From positions 1-23,328 of the forward strand of contig JAAPAO010000420.1 in assembly GCA_013115145.1 (NCBI GenBank): DNA of 23,328 nt, in the 5' to 3' direction. Positions 1 through 11,200 of this stretch are shown here, piece after piece. The position numbers and the translations under genes were made by a program. The notes under the pieces are model-generated. The model saw nothing but the letters and a program-made list of their open reading frames with translations. It was not told the origin of the DNA and ran no database searches. The stretch comes from Perkinsus chesapeaki (lineage: Eukaryota > Perkinsozoa > Perkinsida > Perkinsidae). Positions within the stretch are counted from its first letter, which is position 1; every line of letters starts with the position of its first letter.

Positions 1-333
1 AGCGACACCGTGAGAAACATGGTCAACATCCGGAACCGCCGACTCGATGCCATTTTCGGTAACGCCGACGGCAACAAGCCCATCATCGACCCAGTTCCCC
101 AGTGCAACCAAAATCGGCGGTCTATGAACATCCGGGTTGGCGACCCTGTACTTAAATGGACCCCTGCCACTGGTCAAGGTCCTCTTGGCACTCACTGGTC
201 TGGCCCCTTCACCGTCACCCACAAGACTGGTCGTCAAACGGTAATCCTAAGCGATGGTTCTCTACAAGATTGCAGAAATGTTCGACGATGGTATGGCAAG
301 CTACCTTCAGGCTCCAATACTCCTTCTCCTTAA
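1..333 (+). CDS. LTR-retrotransposon pol C-terminus (integrase end), 5' partial
   Basis: The frame is open from the first base of the window and stops at TAA 331-333, so only about 110 C-terminal residues are present. The segment VGDPVLKW, then GPLGTHWSGPFTV, a V-L-DG step and a final WYGKLP have the order of the GPY/F-type tail that follows the catalytic core of Ty3/gypsy-like integrases (family knowledge). This tail helps choose the insertion site. No protease, RT, RNase H or integrase core is visible because they lie upstream. A purine tract and an LTR-like segment follow directly, as expected at the 3' end of such an element. Whether the element is active cannot be judged. Confidence 0.7.
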   Translation, partial: SDTVRNMVNIRNRRLDAIFGNADGNKPIIDPVPQCNQNRRSMNIRVGDPVLKWTPATGQGPLGTHWSGPFTVTHKTGRQTVILSDGSLQDCRNVRRWYGKLPSGSNTPSP

Positions 334-346
334 GGGGGGGAGAGGA
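331..346 (+). promoter_or_regulatory. Polypurine tract (plus-strand primer)
   Basis: A run of A and G containing seven or more consecutive G lies directly after the pol stop codon and directly before a TG dinucleotide. This is where LTR retrotransposons keep the primer for plus-strand DNA synthesis. Confidence 0.5.
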
Positions 347-544
347 TGATAATATTTATAGTGCGTTGCACCGGCGCGCTGCACACAACGCATGCGTTTC
401 GCCGGATACGTTTCACATATCTGTGTAACCGTCTCTGCCTAACTCAGTTTTGCTACTCATATATCGTAATCTCTAGTAATCATATCACTGAGTAGGTTTG
501 TGTATACCTTTGCATTTCTATGCCCGGCAACGATTTGAGTAACA
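347..544 (+). mobile_element. Probable 3' LTR of the retrotransposon
   Basis: About 198 bp beginning TGATAATATT directly after the purine tract. A possible end is GAGTAACA at 537-544, giving the usual TG...CA borders. It contains a GC-rich partly palindromic stretch (about 364-395). The end is tentative because the 5' LTR and the target-site duplication are outside the window. No gene is seen here. The convergent minus-strand gene stops at 561, so its 3' UTR probably runs into this segment. Confidence 0.4.
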
Positions 545-560
545 CCAGTGGCGATGAACG

Positions 561-3500
561 TCAACTCTCTACAAACTCTATTCCAGCTGAGGCTAAGCTG
601 TGATACCTGTGTAATTTAGCGACAGCTACTTCCGCTTCATTCTTCGGCAACGGAGTCGTCAACTTCAATTTAGCCGCCAGTGGAGGTGCTGTGCTCCCCA
701 AAGATTCAAATACAGGCGATAGGCCAGTAACCAGTTCCTTCTCGTCAATATGAGCTATAGAACCTGACAAACATAATCAAGGTACAGACAGAAAATCTTG
801 CTTACCTTGCTCATCTTGCATTTCCTCAACGCTGTTATCAGCATCATTCGACTCCACTGCCTGATTAGCAAAGGCCGCCATCATATTAGACTTTTGTACA
901 GCATCTGAAATGGTTGGATTTAGCGCGAGCCCAATTGATCGATTGGTTACCCTCATCAGTTGGCGGTTTGTTAGTCAGCATCATTTTATTAATGATAGCT
1001 TCAAATTCAGCCATCTCATCCCGTGTGTCTTCGCTGTGTCCAACGTGCTCGGATTTCTAACGCATGGTAAGGTTTACAAATTGATGCTGGAAAAATTGGA
1101 AAATACATGGAAATTCACGAAATTCCCGGAAAATTTAGATACTGGAATTTTCTTGGTGACAAATGACACTACAGCACTCCCGTTACTCTCTTGCTTAGCA
1201 GCCGGGAGTAGAAAATGACCACGAACTAGCAAAACATAATACTACTATCAAAAGTGTTGGTGAAAACCCCGATCCTGGCATATAAATTTATAACTGATCT
1301 TTTTTATCAGAAATGGAGTAGATAATTTTCACCGATGGAGATAGAATTTTTGATGTTGTCTGATTTTTTATGTTGCGTATGACTATTAGCCTTACTTTCT
1401 CATCACTGGGCTCTTCAACCTTCTCATTCTCTTCGTTATATAATAATGTCCGATCGCGTAGCTGAGAAATATTTTCCATTAAATGTTCAACATGACGGTG
1501 AACAAATAAATGGTGCGTGAAAATAAGTATCCACTGAGTCTTACCGCTTCCGTGGAGGTCAGGAATGCCTTAGAGGCTTTCTCAAGATACTCCTGGCCGA
1601 ACTGGTCCATCTGAAAAATACCGAATGCCGGGATCGAACTTGCGCCTTTTCATATGCGGCAAATCGGATAGCAAGCCATAACAGCTCTATTCGATACTGG
1701 ATGTGCAGCGGAGCGAAGCGAGACACTTTTTGTTATTGTATTATCTGAACACTTACAATCTCCCTTGCTTTTGGATGGTTTTCTCCAAGCTCTCGGACTA
1801 ACGTGCACACTCTAACATAAGATACTCCAAAATTTTGCAGCAGCGCAAATCTTGCCTGTGCGCAACATCCAATGCTTCCTCTGATTCGTCCGAGACTTCC
1901 GTTGCCTGTGAACCCAGCGACGCGTTCAATGCTTTGACAAATCGGTCAAGTAGCTCAACGTCACGGTCCAGTAAAAATGATATCTGAGATCAAAATGCGG
2001 GTGCCGGGAATCGAACCAGGGACCTTACAAATTCTCTATACTCTTCATCTCCCAGCGTGGCCTTTGCAAACTCTAGCATCTTGCCATTCACACTGCCGAT
2101 CTTTCTAGTCCATTCATCTTCGAGACGATCTCGTATAGACCTCCGCGTGACCGCCAATTGCCGTTGATACCTGAAATGATGGATTTTTTCTGACACCTCT
2201 AGCTGTGTAAAAACCTACTCCATTCTCAAATGTTTAACTTTAGCATTGTCTATTTCTTGCTGAAGACTCTTCACTTGCTCTCCAAACACCACCATTTCCA
2301 GCATCATCTCATCTATGTATCTAAAAAGAGCACTGACACTTAAAGTGAGCATTTTCCCGAACTTGAACCATGTAATAAAAAACAACAAGCGTATCATAGT
2401 CCAGCTATTTGCTACAAAAACTTCAATAAAGTTGAAGCATCATTCCCCGCCCCTGCAGAAAATATGAGAACGCTCTCTGTGAAATATCAAGAGGCATTGA
2501 TCAATATGCAATGATAGTTATTGTCATAATTATTGTGAGTTCCAACTTAGGCACATTATGTCGGGCAATCTAATGTTTACCACCTGCATCCTCTTACCAG
2601 TGGTTTGCTATAGAAATTTTTCTTCGCGAAAAGCTCGGTCGAGCTCATCTCACGAGCGAGGCTTGAAGTAGACGAATCTTACCTGGTCTCCAATCTTAGT
2701 CGATCAGCCAGGAATTCATTAAGGATTGGATGCCCCCGACCAAGCTCGTTCACATATTGCCGTGCTGCAGAATCCAATACAATTAAACTGCCAGATAATG
2801 GCCATTCCCATCGAGTTTCGAGCTCATATCTGAGTTGAGGAAATGCAAGATCCGGCAAGATTAGCAAGATTTGTACTCTAAAAACTGCTGCCTCTGTCGA
2901 CGATGCTTTGTTATAGCGGGCCATACACGGCTGCTCATTGTGCCAAGCTGACCTATTGCATATTGCTCAACATCATTGATGTCGTTTAGGGAATCTGAGA
3001 CGGCTCTGGATGGCAGCAGCATTTACGTCGCCTTACGCGCTCTCCTCAGCTTCTCCAGAATTCTGCCTTCCGCAATTTCGTACCTGATTCCATCTTGCAC
3101 TTCTGGAGAATTTCACAAGTCTAAAAGAGTCTCGGGAGGGGCAAAAACAGTTCCACTGAAACATACAGCGGTCGGAAATCCTATTGTTAAGTTAGATACC
3201 GTTCAGCCAGCCAGACTACTACTGGAAGAGGTAGTTGTATCTGTAGTTGGATTCTAGGCAACAAATATCTACTACTTGGTGAACTCAGTATCTTTAGGAA
3301 ATTGTCCAGCCAACTTACCTAGATTTCAGCTCCTCTTCGGCAAAGTTCAAGATCCCCGTAAGCTTCTGGGGAAGAGCCCTTTTGTATTTTTCAATCAGTT
3401 TGTGAACTTGGTATCTGGCTTGATCAATTGTAACGATATTCCCAATGTTCTCTATTTTCCAGCAAAAGTGTGACTCACGATTTTCTATGAAACGGTTGAT

Positions 3501-4017
3501 CGATTTAGGTTCCCGTGACAAATATATACATTAAACCCTGTAATAAATTTGCGAATTTTGGCACAAGAAGTCCCATATAAATTTTTTTAACGATTGCCCA
3601 TGATACAAAGACTAATCACGGGCTTACGGCGTGGCAGTCTTATCAGTCGATGAGGATTTCGTTGCACCCAGTTGATCGATTTCATACTGTAAGCCTTCCT
3701 GTAAGTCAACGAGCATCGTGTGGAGCTTCTCCGACAGCATTACCTGAAAACACTTTAAGAAGGGATAAATAAAGAGTGGTGATCTAGGAGGTGAATGAAT
3801 GTTTGAGACTCGATGGGCATTTATCTCGGAATGCTGAGATGACAAGGAAACCTACTCAGTCGATTAGGGAACGAATGATATCGATATAAATATCGTTATT
3901 AATAATAGTGATACAACCTAGATTGTTTGCTCCTCCTAATAAAGGTTATTGCTTACAGTGTGAGGTGTATATTTCCGGAGGAGTTTTGGGCCTCGGTGCT
4001 TTCTTTTCGCGCGACAT
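561..4017 (-). CDS. Unrecognised helical/coiled-coil protein, at least 15 exons
   Basis: Function not recognised. The proposed start is ATG 4017 (MSREKKAPRPKTPPEIY) and the stop is TGA 561-563. Exons with matching codon phase, 5' to 3': 4017-3957; 3743-3628; 3451-3319; 3155-3117; 3083-3037; 2952-2886; 2829-2683; 2320-2219; 2170-2029; 1983-1897; 1855-1757; 1610-1545; 1461-1396; 1056-951; 904-806; 763-561. From 3451 onward every junction agrees in phase. The joins 3957/3743 and 3628/3451 do not, so a small exon or another splice site is missing there. The protein is mostly charged alpha-helix (for example ARYQVHKLIEKYKRAL and VKSLQQEIDNAKVKHLRME), with no signal peptide or membrane segment and an acidic stretch near the C-terminus. 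Such proteins are common in cilia and the cytoskeleton, but nothing here proves that role. Most introns are 41-83 nt. Confidence 0.65.
792..832 (-). repeat. Dispersed short repeat, copy across an exon/intron border
   Basis: The minus strand reads GCGTTGAGGAAATGCAAGAT followed by GAGCAAGgtaagcaagatttt. The first part is exon (VEEMQDEQ); the rest starts the 42-nt intron 764-805. Confidence 0.55.
1089..1155. repeat. Phased A/T-tract patch 1
   Basis: Successive GGAAAA/GGAAAT/GGAATTTT units spaced by about one helical turn, inside the 339-nt intron 1057-1395. This is typical of intrinsically curved DNA. Confidence 0.45.
1619..1696 (-). other. tRNA-like sequence inside an intron
   Basis: Within the 146-nt intron 1611-1756. 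Read on the minus strand, a 7-nt arm TATCGAA (1690-1696) can pair with TTCGGTA (1619-1625), 78 nt end to end. A D-arm-like GAGC/GCTT stem and a B-box-like AGTTCGATCCC lie in the right order, and five T residues follow. The T stem is badly paired and I find no believable anticodon arm. It is better read as a decayed tRNA or a chance resemblance than as a working gene. Confidence 0.3.
1984..2028 (-). other. 45-nt intron with a perfect B-box sequence
   Basis: Donor gtaagg, acceptor ctcag. Phase 0 on both sides joins GDEEYREF to ISFLLDRDVELL. It contains GGTTCGATTCC (minus strand of 2007-2017), an exact match to the TFIIIC B-box consensus GGTTCGANTCC, 32 nt before the 3' splice site. Confidence 0.6.
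2832..2872 (+). repeat. Dispersed short repeat, reversed copy filling a 56-nt intron
   Basis: The plus strand reads GAGTTGAGGAAATGCAAGAT and then two further GCAAGAT units. It makes up most of the intron 2830-2885 of the minus-strand gene, in the opposite orientation to the other copies. Confidence 0.55.
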
Positions 4018-4167
4018 GGATCAGGAAAGTACAAGTTATTTTCAGCATCTTGCTTTGCAGGATGATTTGAAATAAATCGAAATGACAAGTCCGACATGAT
4101 CTAATAATCGCTGTCCATTAATAATACAGATGATACAGAAGTTAGTAATTAAAGTATATGAAAATCA

Positions 4168-7100
4168 TCACAGAAATACCTACACCAAAAAAGGGTACAA
4201 TTATATAAAGGTCTATTGCACTACTTAAGATTTGGTCAAACCTGTCACTCAACAGCTTACCACAGCAGGATGCTCCCCACCAAGCGACCTTGTATAAATC
4301 CTCTGTAGACTTTCGACCAGGTTGATATCGAGACCGCGCTGACAAAGATGAACACTACTGTCGCAGGTACTTGATGAGGATTTTTAATGTCCGTGTTGAG
4401 AATAAGCTTAATGTAAACGACATCCTAGAGCCTCCGCCATTTTACACGTATCACTCTCGTGAAGAGTGATGTTTCAAGTACTAACAATGAAGAGATTTCG
4501 TACTGTGCAGAGAGCCTTGAAGCCTCCAGTTAAATGTATGTTACTTTTCAGTCGAACGCTGAACTGGCCTTAGTTCTACTCAAACCGATGTACACCAATT
4601 CTTCATTCACCAAAGCAAAATTGATATTTGCTAAATACTTAATATTAAATGATACAAAGCTTGATATCCCCATTGGCCATGGGAAGTCTCTTGCCAACTG
4701 GGTTATGCAGGACCCTCGTCAGGAGCAAAGACGAAGATGAAAGCCCACCTCTTTTGCACAAACTATAGATGCAACCTGTAGTGCTTCAAAGCTGAGGTTA
4801 ACCTATAAAATGATTTTTGAAGATACGCCTGGTGGTTGCTCTTGCCCAGCTCGGATTCCTTAACCTCCGACTGAGATAGAGCCCGACAGCTATCTCGGGT
4901 AGAGGTGGGCAAACCTCTTCAGACCAACGGAAGCGCTCTGAAAGAGGGAGGTATGGGAGTAGGAAAATGCTGGATTATACCTTTGTTCTTCTTATATTGT
5001 TTTAATCGTGCCACCGCCTGGAATCGAACCTGGGTCGTTTGCATGGAAGTTAGCCCTCCCCCTTGTATGAGCTTACCACTGTGAGTACAATATGTGGTGG
5101 CTGTCTTATTGGATCATCTAATAGCTCATCTGCACTAAGTATCCGATTATGGAACATTGAATTGATATTATGGGATGATTTAGTCATTGTGATGATACAT
5201 TCTACTGACAATTGCGCACTATAAAGAATATCTTCCAACGATCGAGCATCTTCTATTCAAAATCCCAGGAGTGTTTACTAGTTCCACGTATAATGATTTC
5301 CAGTGCTCATTCATGAACATTCATTCTAGGTTGAAATTTTCAAGGTAATAGTAAAAAAGCACAGCATGAGCCATACTATATTTGGTTACGAACGCTACCT
5401 GAGTTCGTGTATACAAATGCTTTCATTGATATCCGATGAAGATAACAAAGCGACTGTATTTCCAGTGCCCTTATTCAACAGCGTACATTTCATCACGATC
5501 AGCCCTTATCATAGTAGTTGTCCATGCCGATGAGTTGCTGAGAGAGAGCCACCAGTAGGATTCAAACGCGCCTTCTCGGCCTGCACGCCGGTTTCAGTAA
5601 CGCAACCGCCGGCCAGAGTTGGTATTAATGTTACACCAGTCATGCTCGTTGTATCCAAACAATGCCCGCGTATCCAAAACCTTCACAGTGCGCTACCGTG
5701 TCACTGTTAAAATAACATCATCGATTACATGACACGCTATTTCGCGGTTTCCTATCGACTGTTCTATGCAGCTTTCTATCACTTGTGCCACTATGCCGCA
5801 CGACACTTCATCAGTAATGCTCTCAGAGCTACACGACACTGTGTCACTGCTGTCCCACTGTGTCGCCGCGCTCACACTATTTGCTATTATCTCATCAACA
5901 ACGATTCTACTAAGCGTCACCGAGCAACTCTCCGAAACTGATGACCATTCCTCTTCGTCGTCAACCCCACAACTGTACATGGAGAGCAGGACTGTTCTAA
6001 CCGCCGTTCGTAATTCTGTGGCGCGCGACTTTAGCTCTTGTGCTGCGCTATCGTACACGTAAGCGAGGTAAATCGCCGTGTACTTCTTAGTCACTTTACT
6101 AATAGAAGACTTCATAATCAGTTTGGTGATGAGCTTAGGAACATATCTCACGTTCCATGCACGCTCATACACCCTTGACAAAATGGATAAACATGAATCG
6201 CTTCGCTCCGTCTGAATATCCACTTCTTCTGGAATGACTTTTAGAGCTTCCACTGGCTTTTTCGTAATGGTTCTCTCAGGCTTCGGTGATGGCTTTGGTT
6301 TGGGGACTGCTTTCTTGGCGGGAGATGGTGAACGTTTGCCTGAGGTAATGTGCTGCAGGACTACACTTTTAAACTAGTAGGCGTGGCGTTCCTGTGGTAT
6401 TATTGTATATGTTATCAACGAGGAAAGACACTAAGGGTGATAGAAGGATAAGGACTAGTTGGAGAGCTATTTCTCGGATTTCGAAAGCGAGTTGAGTTCC
6501 TCAGCCGATCAGAGAGATTTCGAGGCAGCAACCTCTGAATCAGGGCAAGCCCCGTCAGCCTCTTTGACAAAATGTACAGGCCAATAATATTTCTGAAAAG
6601 ACCAATAATACGGTACTGCCACAATCAGTCATTTTTCCTATAAATCAAACACTTTATGGAAGCTGCTGGATTTCATATTCGGAGTCTCTTCAACAGTCAT
6701 ATTTCCCACTTCTTATAATCATCATCACCCGTTCACTTTTGGCATACACGAAAGCTCCAGAGCTTTAACACTAAATTCTGTAAAGGATTGATATGCCCAA
6801 GTGGCGGCGGCTCACACCAGCAACTCTACCCATGCCATCTATACACTATTAAAGCCCTACCTCGTTTGTCGGGGCTCTCCGGTGCCTTGGGCTTTACAGC
6901 ACGAGGAGGAGGAGGGGGAGGAGTCTCCTCTGATGTAGCACAGCTGAACACGTCATCATCGATCTCCACTGTAGGCGACTTTGGAGGCGGCTGAGGCACG
7001 CAGGTTCGATCCGAGGGTAAGGTACTTGGCATACCTTTTTGGGCCTGCTCCAGTTCATTAGAGCATCTCTTCCGACGCCTAATAGCCTTCCTGGACGGCT

Positions 7101-7763
7101 TCTTGTAAATCTGGCCCATGCTCCTTGTGCTAGTTCTTGCCGCGATCGAGACTGAATAAACAAAGTCAATATCGAGACATTTATGACAACTTTTGCTTTA
7201 CGCAAATAACAACTTTGTTCTTTTCGCCAGACTCCATATTAGGATTGGCATGTCTCAACACTTGAACTTCGACTACTCAGCTCGTACAGAAAGCAAATTA
7301 TACTAGCCAGATGAGTGTTAGAGACAAAACTCACAAAAAGGTTGAGGTATTTCCCGTGCATTGCGTACATTTTCGAAAAGACAATGAAGAAGGTGCAACT
7401 TTTTTACAAAAAGTTCGCGACTCGCTGAGAGCTCACCTCGTCGATTTGCTTCCGGAACTCCTCAGCTGTTTTGCCTGATATCGAAGTGACATAGATACCT
7501 TCCAGAAAATATACCTTGCTTTTCCCGCATCGCTCCGCTAAGTTTCATCATTTTTTTTCCTGACCTTCTCGGCAACGGCGGCAGGATCGGTGGATCCAAC
7601 TTGTGTTTACGTAGTGGTAGATAGTTATCCTGGAAACGGAAGAATCGGTATGACACGATTTCGGAATTTTCCTTACTTGCCATTCCCAGTGTGTCATCAT
7701 AACCCATAGCTCATCCTCAAGCTTATTATTTTCGATACGCGTCCGACCAACTCGGTGTGGCAT
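4168..7763 (-). CDS. Unrecognised protein with Pro/Lys-rich linker and AKAP-like helices
   Basis: Function not recognised. Start ATG 7763 (MPHRVGRTRIENNKLEDEL); stop TGA 4168-4170. Exons in phase: 7763-7677; 7629-7611 (19-nt microexon); 7537-7437; 7151-7035; 6990-6861; 6339 to about 5690; then a part I could not resolve; 5252-5077; 5029-4981; 4937-4865; 4791-4749; 4697-4639; 4357-4261; 4179-4168 (last exon, three codons and stop). A six-proline run and the SPSPAKKAVPKPKPSPKP region form a basic linker. The long exon below 6339 is helical. It holds segments such as SRIVVDEIIANSV and ACHVIDDVILTV that fit the spaced hydrophobic pattern of PKA-RII anchoring helices. The gene lies directly downstream of the cyclase gene on the same strand. 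Splicing from 6861 to 6339 keeps phase but skips about 520 nt that may contain another exon. Confidence 0.55.
6991..7034 (-). other. 44-nt intron carrying an antisense B-box-like motif
   Basis: GT (7034) to AG (6991), with phase 0 on both sides, between the exon ending NWSRPKK and the exon starting PPPKSPTVEIDDD. On the plus strand it contains GGTTCGATCC (7003-7012), close to the pol III B-box core. It serves as an example of the short intron class in this window. Confidence 0.5.
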
Positions 7764-8015
7764 TTTCAAACAAGCTGATCGGAAGTTGTGCTCAAAGATA
7801 TTAGCTCCCGAAGACTCGGCAATATATACCAGTCATCGCCCTGCCACAACTACACTATTGAGAGAAGCTATCATAGGCTAGAGCAATCCAGTGATTTCAG
7901 AGCCTTGTCATTCGCCAATAGCCAGCGTTTAACAATCCATCCCTTGTCGGAACTTATATCACGTATCGGTCAAGAGCGGTAAAACCTGCATGATCAAAAG
8001 TGGCAAAAAATATGT

Positions 8016-8087
8016 GGTCCTATAGTGTAGTGGTTAGCACTCTGGACTTTGAATCCAGCGACTCGGGTTCAAATCCCGATAGGACCT
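8016..8087 (+). tRNA. tRNA-Gln (anticodon TTG), copy 1
   Basis: A 72-nt cloverleaf with acceptor stem GGTCCTA/TAGGACC and discriminator T. The anticodon arm CTGGA-CTTTGAA-TCCAG presents TTG, reading the Gln codon CAA. The T arm is TCGGG-TTCAAAT-CCCGA. TTTT at 8088-8091 is a proper pol III terminator. It lies on the opposite strand in the 493-bp gap between the stop of the cyclase gene (8257) and the start of the next minus-strand gene (7763). I see no other feature in that gap. Confidence 0.95.
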
Positions 8088-8256
8088 TTTTGCGTCCTAA
8101 TCTAGTCGATCATACAGTTTATAATCAGCGCCTTGCAACCTCAAGGATCCCAAGTATGATGGAACGCAAAAAACAGGAAAAGTGAAACAATACAAGATCA
8201 TAACAAGTATATCATGACATAACAAATCGATCATCCGATCGATATCTCCATCGCCT

Positions 8257-11200
8257 TCAATAAACCGCGCACTTCAAATGCGGTGTTATGCCCTTAAGCT
8301 TCTCAGGTTTCTCAAAGTTATACTCGCTCATGTACCTGTCACATCGATCTAATCCGACTTTGAGATCTGTCAAACTTTATCAGCGCTCGGCTGGGACCGT
8401 CACCATTTGGTAACATGCTGTCACACTTTTCAAACATCTGTTTAGCCTTCTGCCAGCTGCCGTAATTATAAAAATGGTAACTGAAAAGAGCGGAGCGAAG
8501 CAGGTGAAAGATGAAGCATATTGTTAACTCTTACGCTTGTCTCCATAAAGTCCTGAAGTCTAATGTAAATCCCTCCTGTACAAGTTGAATATCTTTATCA
8601 ACTTCGAATAGCTGACAAAGAGAGGGTCATCTTGCGAGTTGAAATAAATTTGAAATAAGCAAGACTTTGGCGATGGCAAGGAAATTTAAACGTCTTAACG
8701 GAACCATAATTAAGTCTTCCAGTCGGGACTCACATATTCCAATGTGTTCTCGGCAAGCTCGCTGTCAGGTACCTCTGCTGGTAGGATGATCTTGCCCAAA
8801 AGATGATCTAACTCACAGTGTAATGTCGGACTCTTCCATATTAAGTAACGATGAACGATAAATTAAGGGAATTTACACCGTCACTTGACACCGAGATAAC
8901 TTCCGACGATCAACTTCTCTCTTCATCTTTGGGCAACACCACCACCGGACAAGATGACGATTATGTTACCACGTGATAGCCCAACCACCAGAACACAGTC
9001 TACTGCTACCCCTTAAAGGTCATTGCAAAATACGCGAGAGAAATGTGGTCTGGTTAAAAACCACAATAAAATAGAAATAACGGGCTCATAGAACACCCTA
9101 TCATAGCAATCCATCATTGTTGTTGTTCTTACTGTCAGGTATATCGGGTATATTATTATTCATATCGAATGTATACAGCTCATACTTCATCTCCGTTTTA
9201 GGCTCCTTACCAACTTCACCAATCATAACCTAATAACTTGCCCAACTCTGGCAGTGTGATCGCTGTGAGCTGTTGTTTAAACTTCTGCGTTTATTATTCC
9301 TATTCTTAAAACAACAGTTCTGTCTAGAGACCGAAATAATGCTCTTTGAAGCTCTTTGCCATAAGCACGCCTACTCAGTGAGCTTTGATCGGAAGTTTGT
9401 CTCAGAAGTAGAAAGGCAACTCATACTAGTGAATCATACAGCGTTGTGAACACCGCATCGACGAAGCTCAAATGATTTCTCATTTACTCGAAAATTTTCA
9501 AGTGATCTCGAGAGCGCTTTAAGGAGTATATTGGTAAATTGGAACAACCCAAGCATCATCACAGTCGTCACCTCATCAACAAGTCGACATCTCTCCCTCA
9601 CTTTGCCACCAAGATGCTCCATAACCGCACCGGTGATTAGTATATTAACTCCATAAAGTGGTGTGGATCTAACCTACCAATCAAAATCTCAACCCACCAA
9701 CACTCACACAAACCCCAATCGAAATCTCTAAAGATTCACTCAACGAAGAATCGCAGTTCGTTTTTTAACCTTCGTACCTACTTGGTCATAACAAAGATAT
9801 TTCTGTCACGCTCAGCAGCATTCTTTGGAATACAGCTGAGAGTGAAACTCCTATCAGAACTTGCCACTCCAAAGCTCTTGAATGATATTCTTTATTGATC
9901 GGATTAACATTTTAGTACAAATCGAAGAGAGCTTTGTTGATAGAGGTATACGTGGCTCACCAGAGAGTAGGCAGCACTAACATGGAATCCGATATAAGTG
10001 GCATCAATCTTCTGTTCGCTGCCAATAGCACCTACTTCCCATAACATACGAAAACCGTCACTCGCCACGAAATTACCTTCAATGCTCCATCCACAATGTA
10101 GAGCTACTCCGGCATCTACTTGATAGGCGAGCCCAAATTTTGGTATCAATTTCGGGTGTTTTGCATATGCTCGTAGATCACCAGCCCGGCGAATTTCAGC
10201 GACTATTTTGATGCAACCAAGCAAGGCTTTCTCAGCCAAATCTTGCCAATCTTGCTTTTTCTTAACGCTCCGTTCAAGACCAGCAAAAGAGCTTAGCGAC
10301 TCCATAGTGGTACTGAAATCGTTATAAGCATTTAGTGGCTCGAAGGAGAGTACCGGATTCTTCAGCGATAAGCACGAACAGAAAGTATGATGATAAATGA
10401 CGTAGACAACTGATGATGAAATCTAGGAAGGCGACTGGAGGACGGGGAGAGCATTGGATTCAAGCAAAACCCAAACCGACACGATTGTCTTAAATTCAGA
10501 GTAAGCTCACTACTTACCTCGGGTTTGCCAAGCCGGTAGCGTCTTTAGTGGCTGCTGCAGTGCTAACTGAGGAATAAAGAATCATTAACTTAATCATTTT
10601 GCATCCCATAAAATTCACCATCTTACTTCGAGCCTCCGTACCCCTTGTCTTCCCCTTAGATGATAACAGCATCATCTGAAACAAAATCTTGCAATCTTAC
10701 ATTTCCTCAACGCCACTTACTTCGCTCAACTCCGTATCATCTTGTGGTAAGAGCCACGTGAGCAAGAAGCTATCGCCAAGATTCTTATTAGCTGCACCCT
10801 CCCACTCATCGGCGCAAAGGTGAACTATTCTGGCTATCTTATTGACAAATACCATCACCTATATTTCATAGAAGATTTGCCATCACCCGACAAAGTCGAT
10901 TCGGCGCATCGAGTTTAAGATGTATTCTCCGACAACTCACCTCTTCAAGTAGGCAGTCTGTAGTGCCGCCAAATTTACGTATGTCACAATAGGCGTAGAC
11001 TCCTTCGACCTGAAACGAGCCAATCAAAGGGGGCGCTCGGCTAAGTGGCGACTTGACATTTAAAACCGTATAGCAAATCCGGCCTGGCAAATACCCATAT
11101 CCAACTGCGGCAGAAGATAATACAGTAATAAGTAAGGATCGTGCATTTTCCTTAGGCAAATCGCGAAGAATTTTATTTCTCGGCCAATTTTGAGAGTTTC

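Noticed and set aside
1757-1983. Apparent frameshift in the helical gene
   Set aside because: A 41-nt intron (1856-1896) restores frame and gives a sensible protein, so no mutation is needed.
5020-5030. Perfect B-box at 5020-5030 taken as a tRNA, with GCCACC/GGTGGC ends about 94 nt apart
   Set aside because: The acceptor at 5030/5031 and the 49-nt exon 4981-5029 (VRFQAVARLKQYKKNK) explain it as coding. Spacing between the stem and D arm is wrong for a tRNA.
5729-6062. Plus-strand frames of 70 and 98 codons
   Set aside because: Shadows of the long helical minus-strand exon, which has better composition and joins neighbouring exons in phase.
9780-9880. Possible cyclase exon reading SFGVASSDRSF...
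   Set aside because: Joining 9961 directly to 9673 gives the expected SAAYSL-VRSTPLYGVNILITG block; the extra piece would interrupt a conserved part of the domain.
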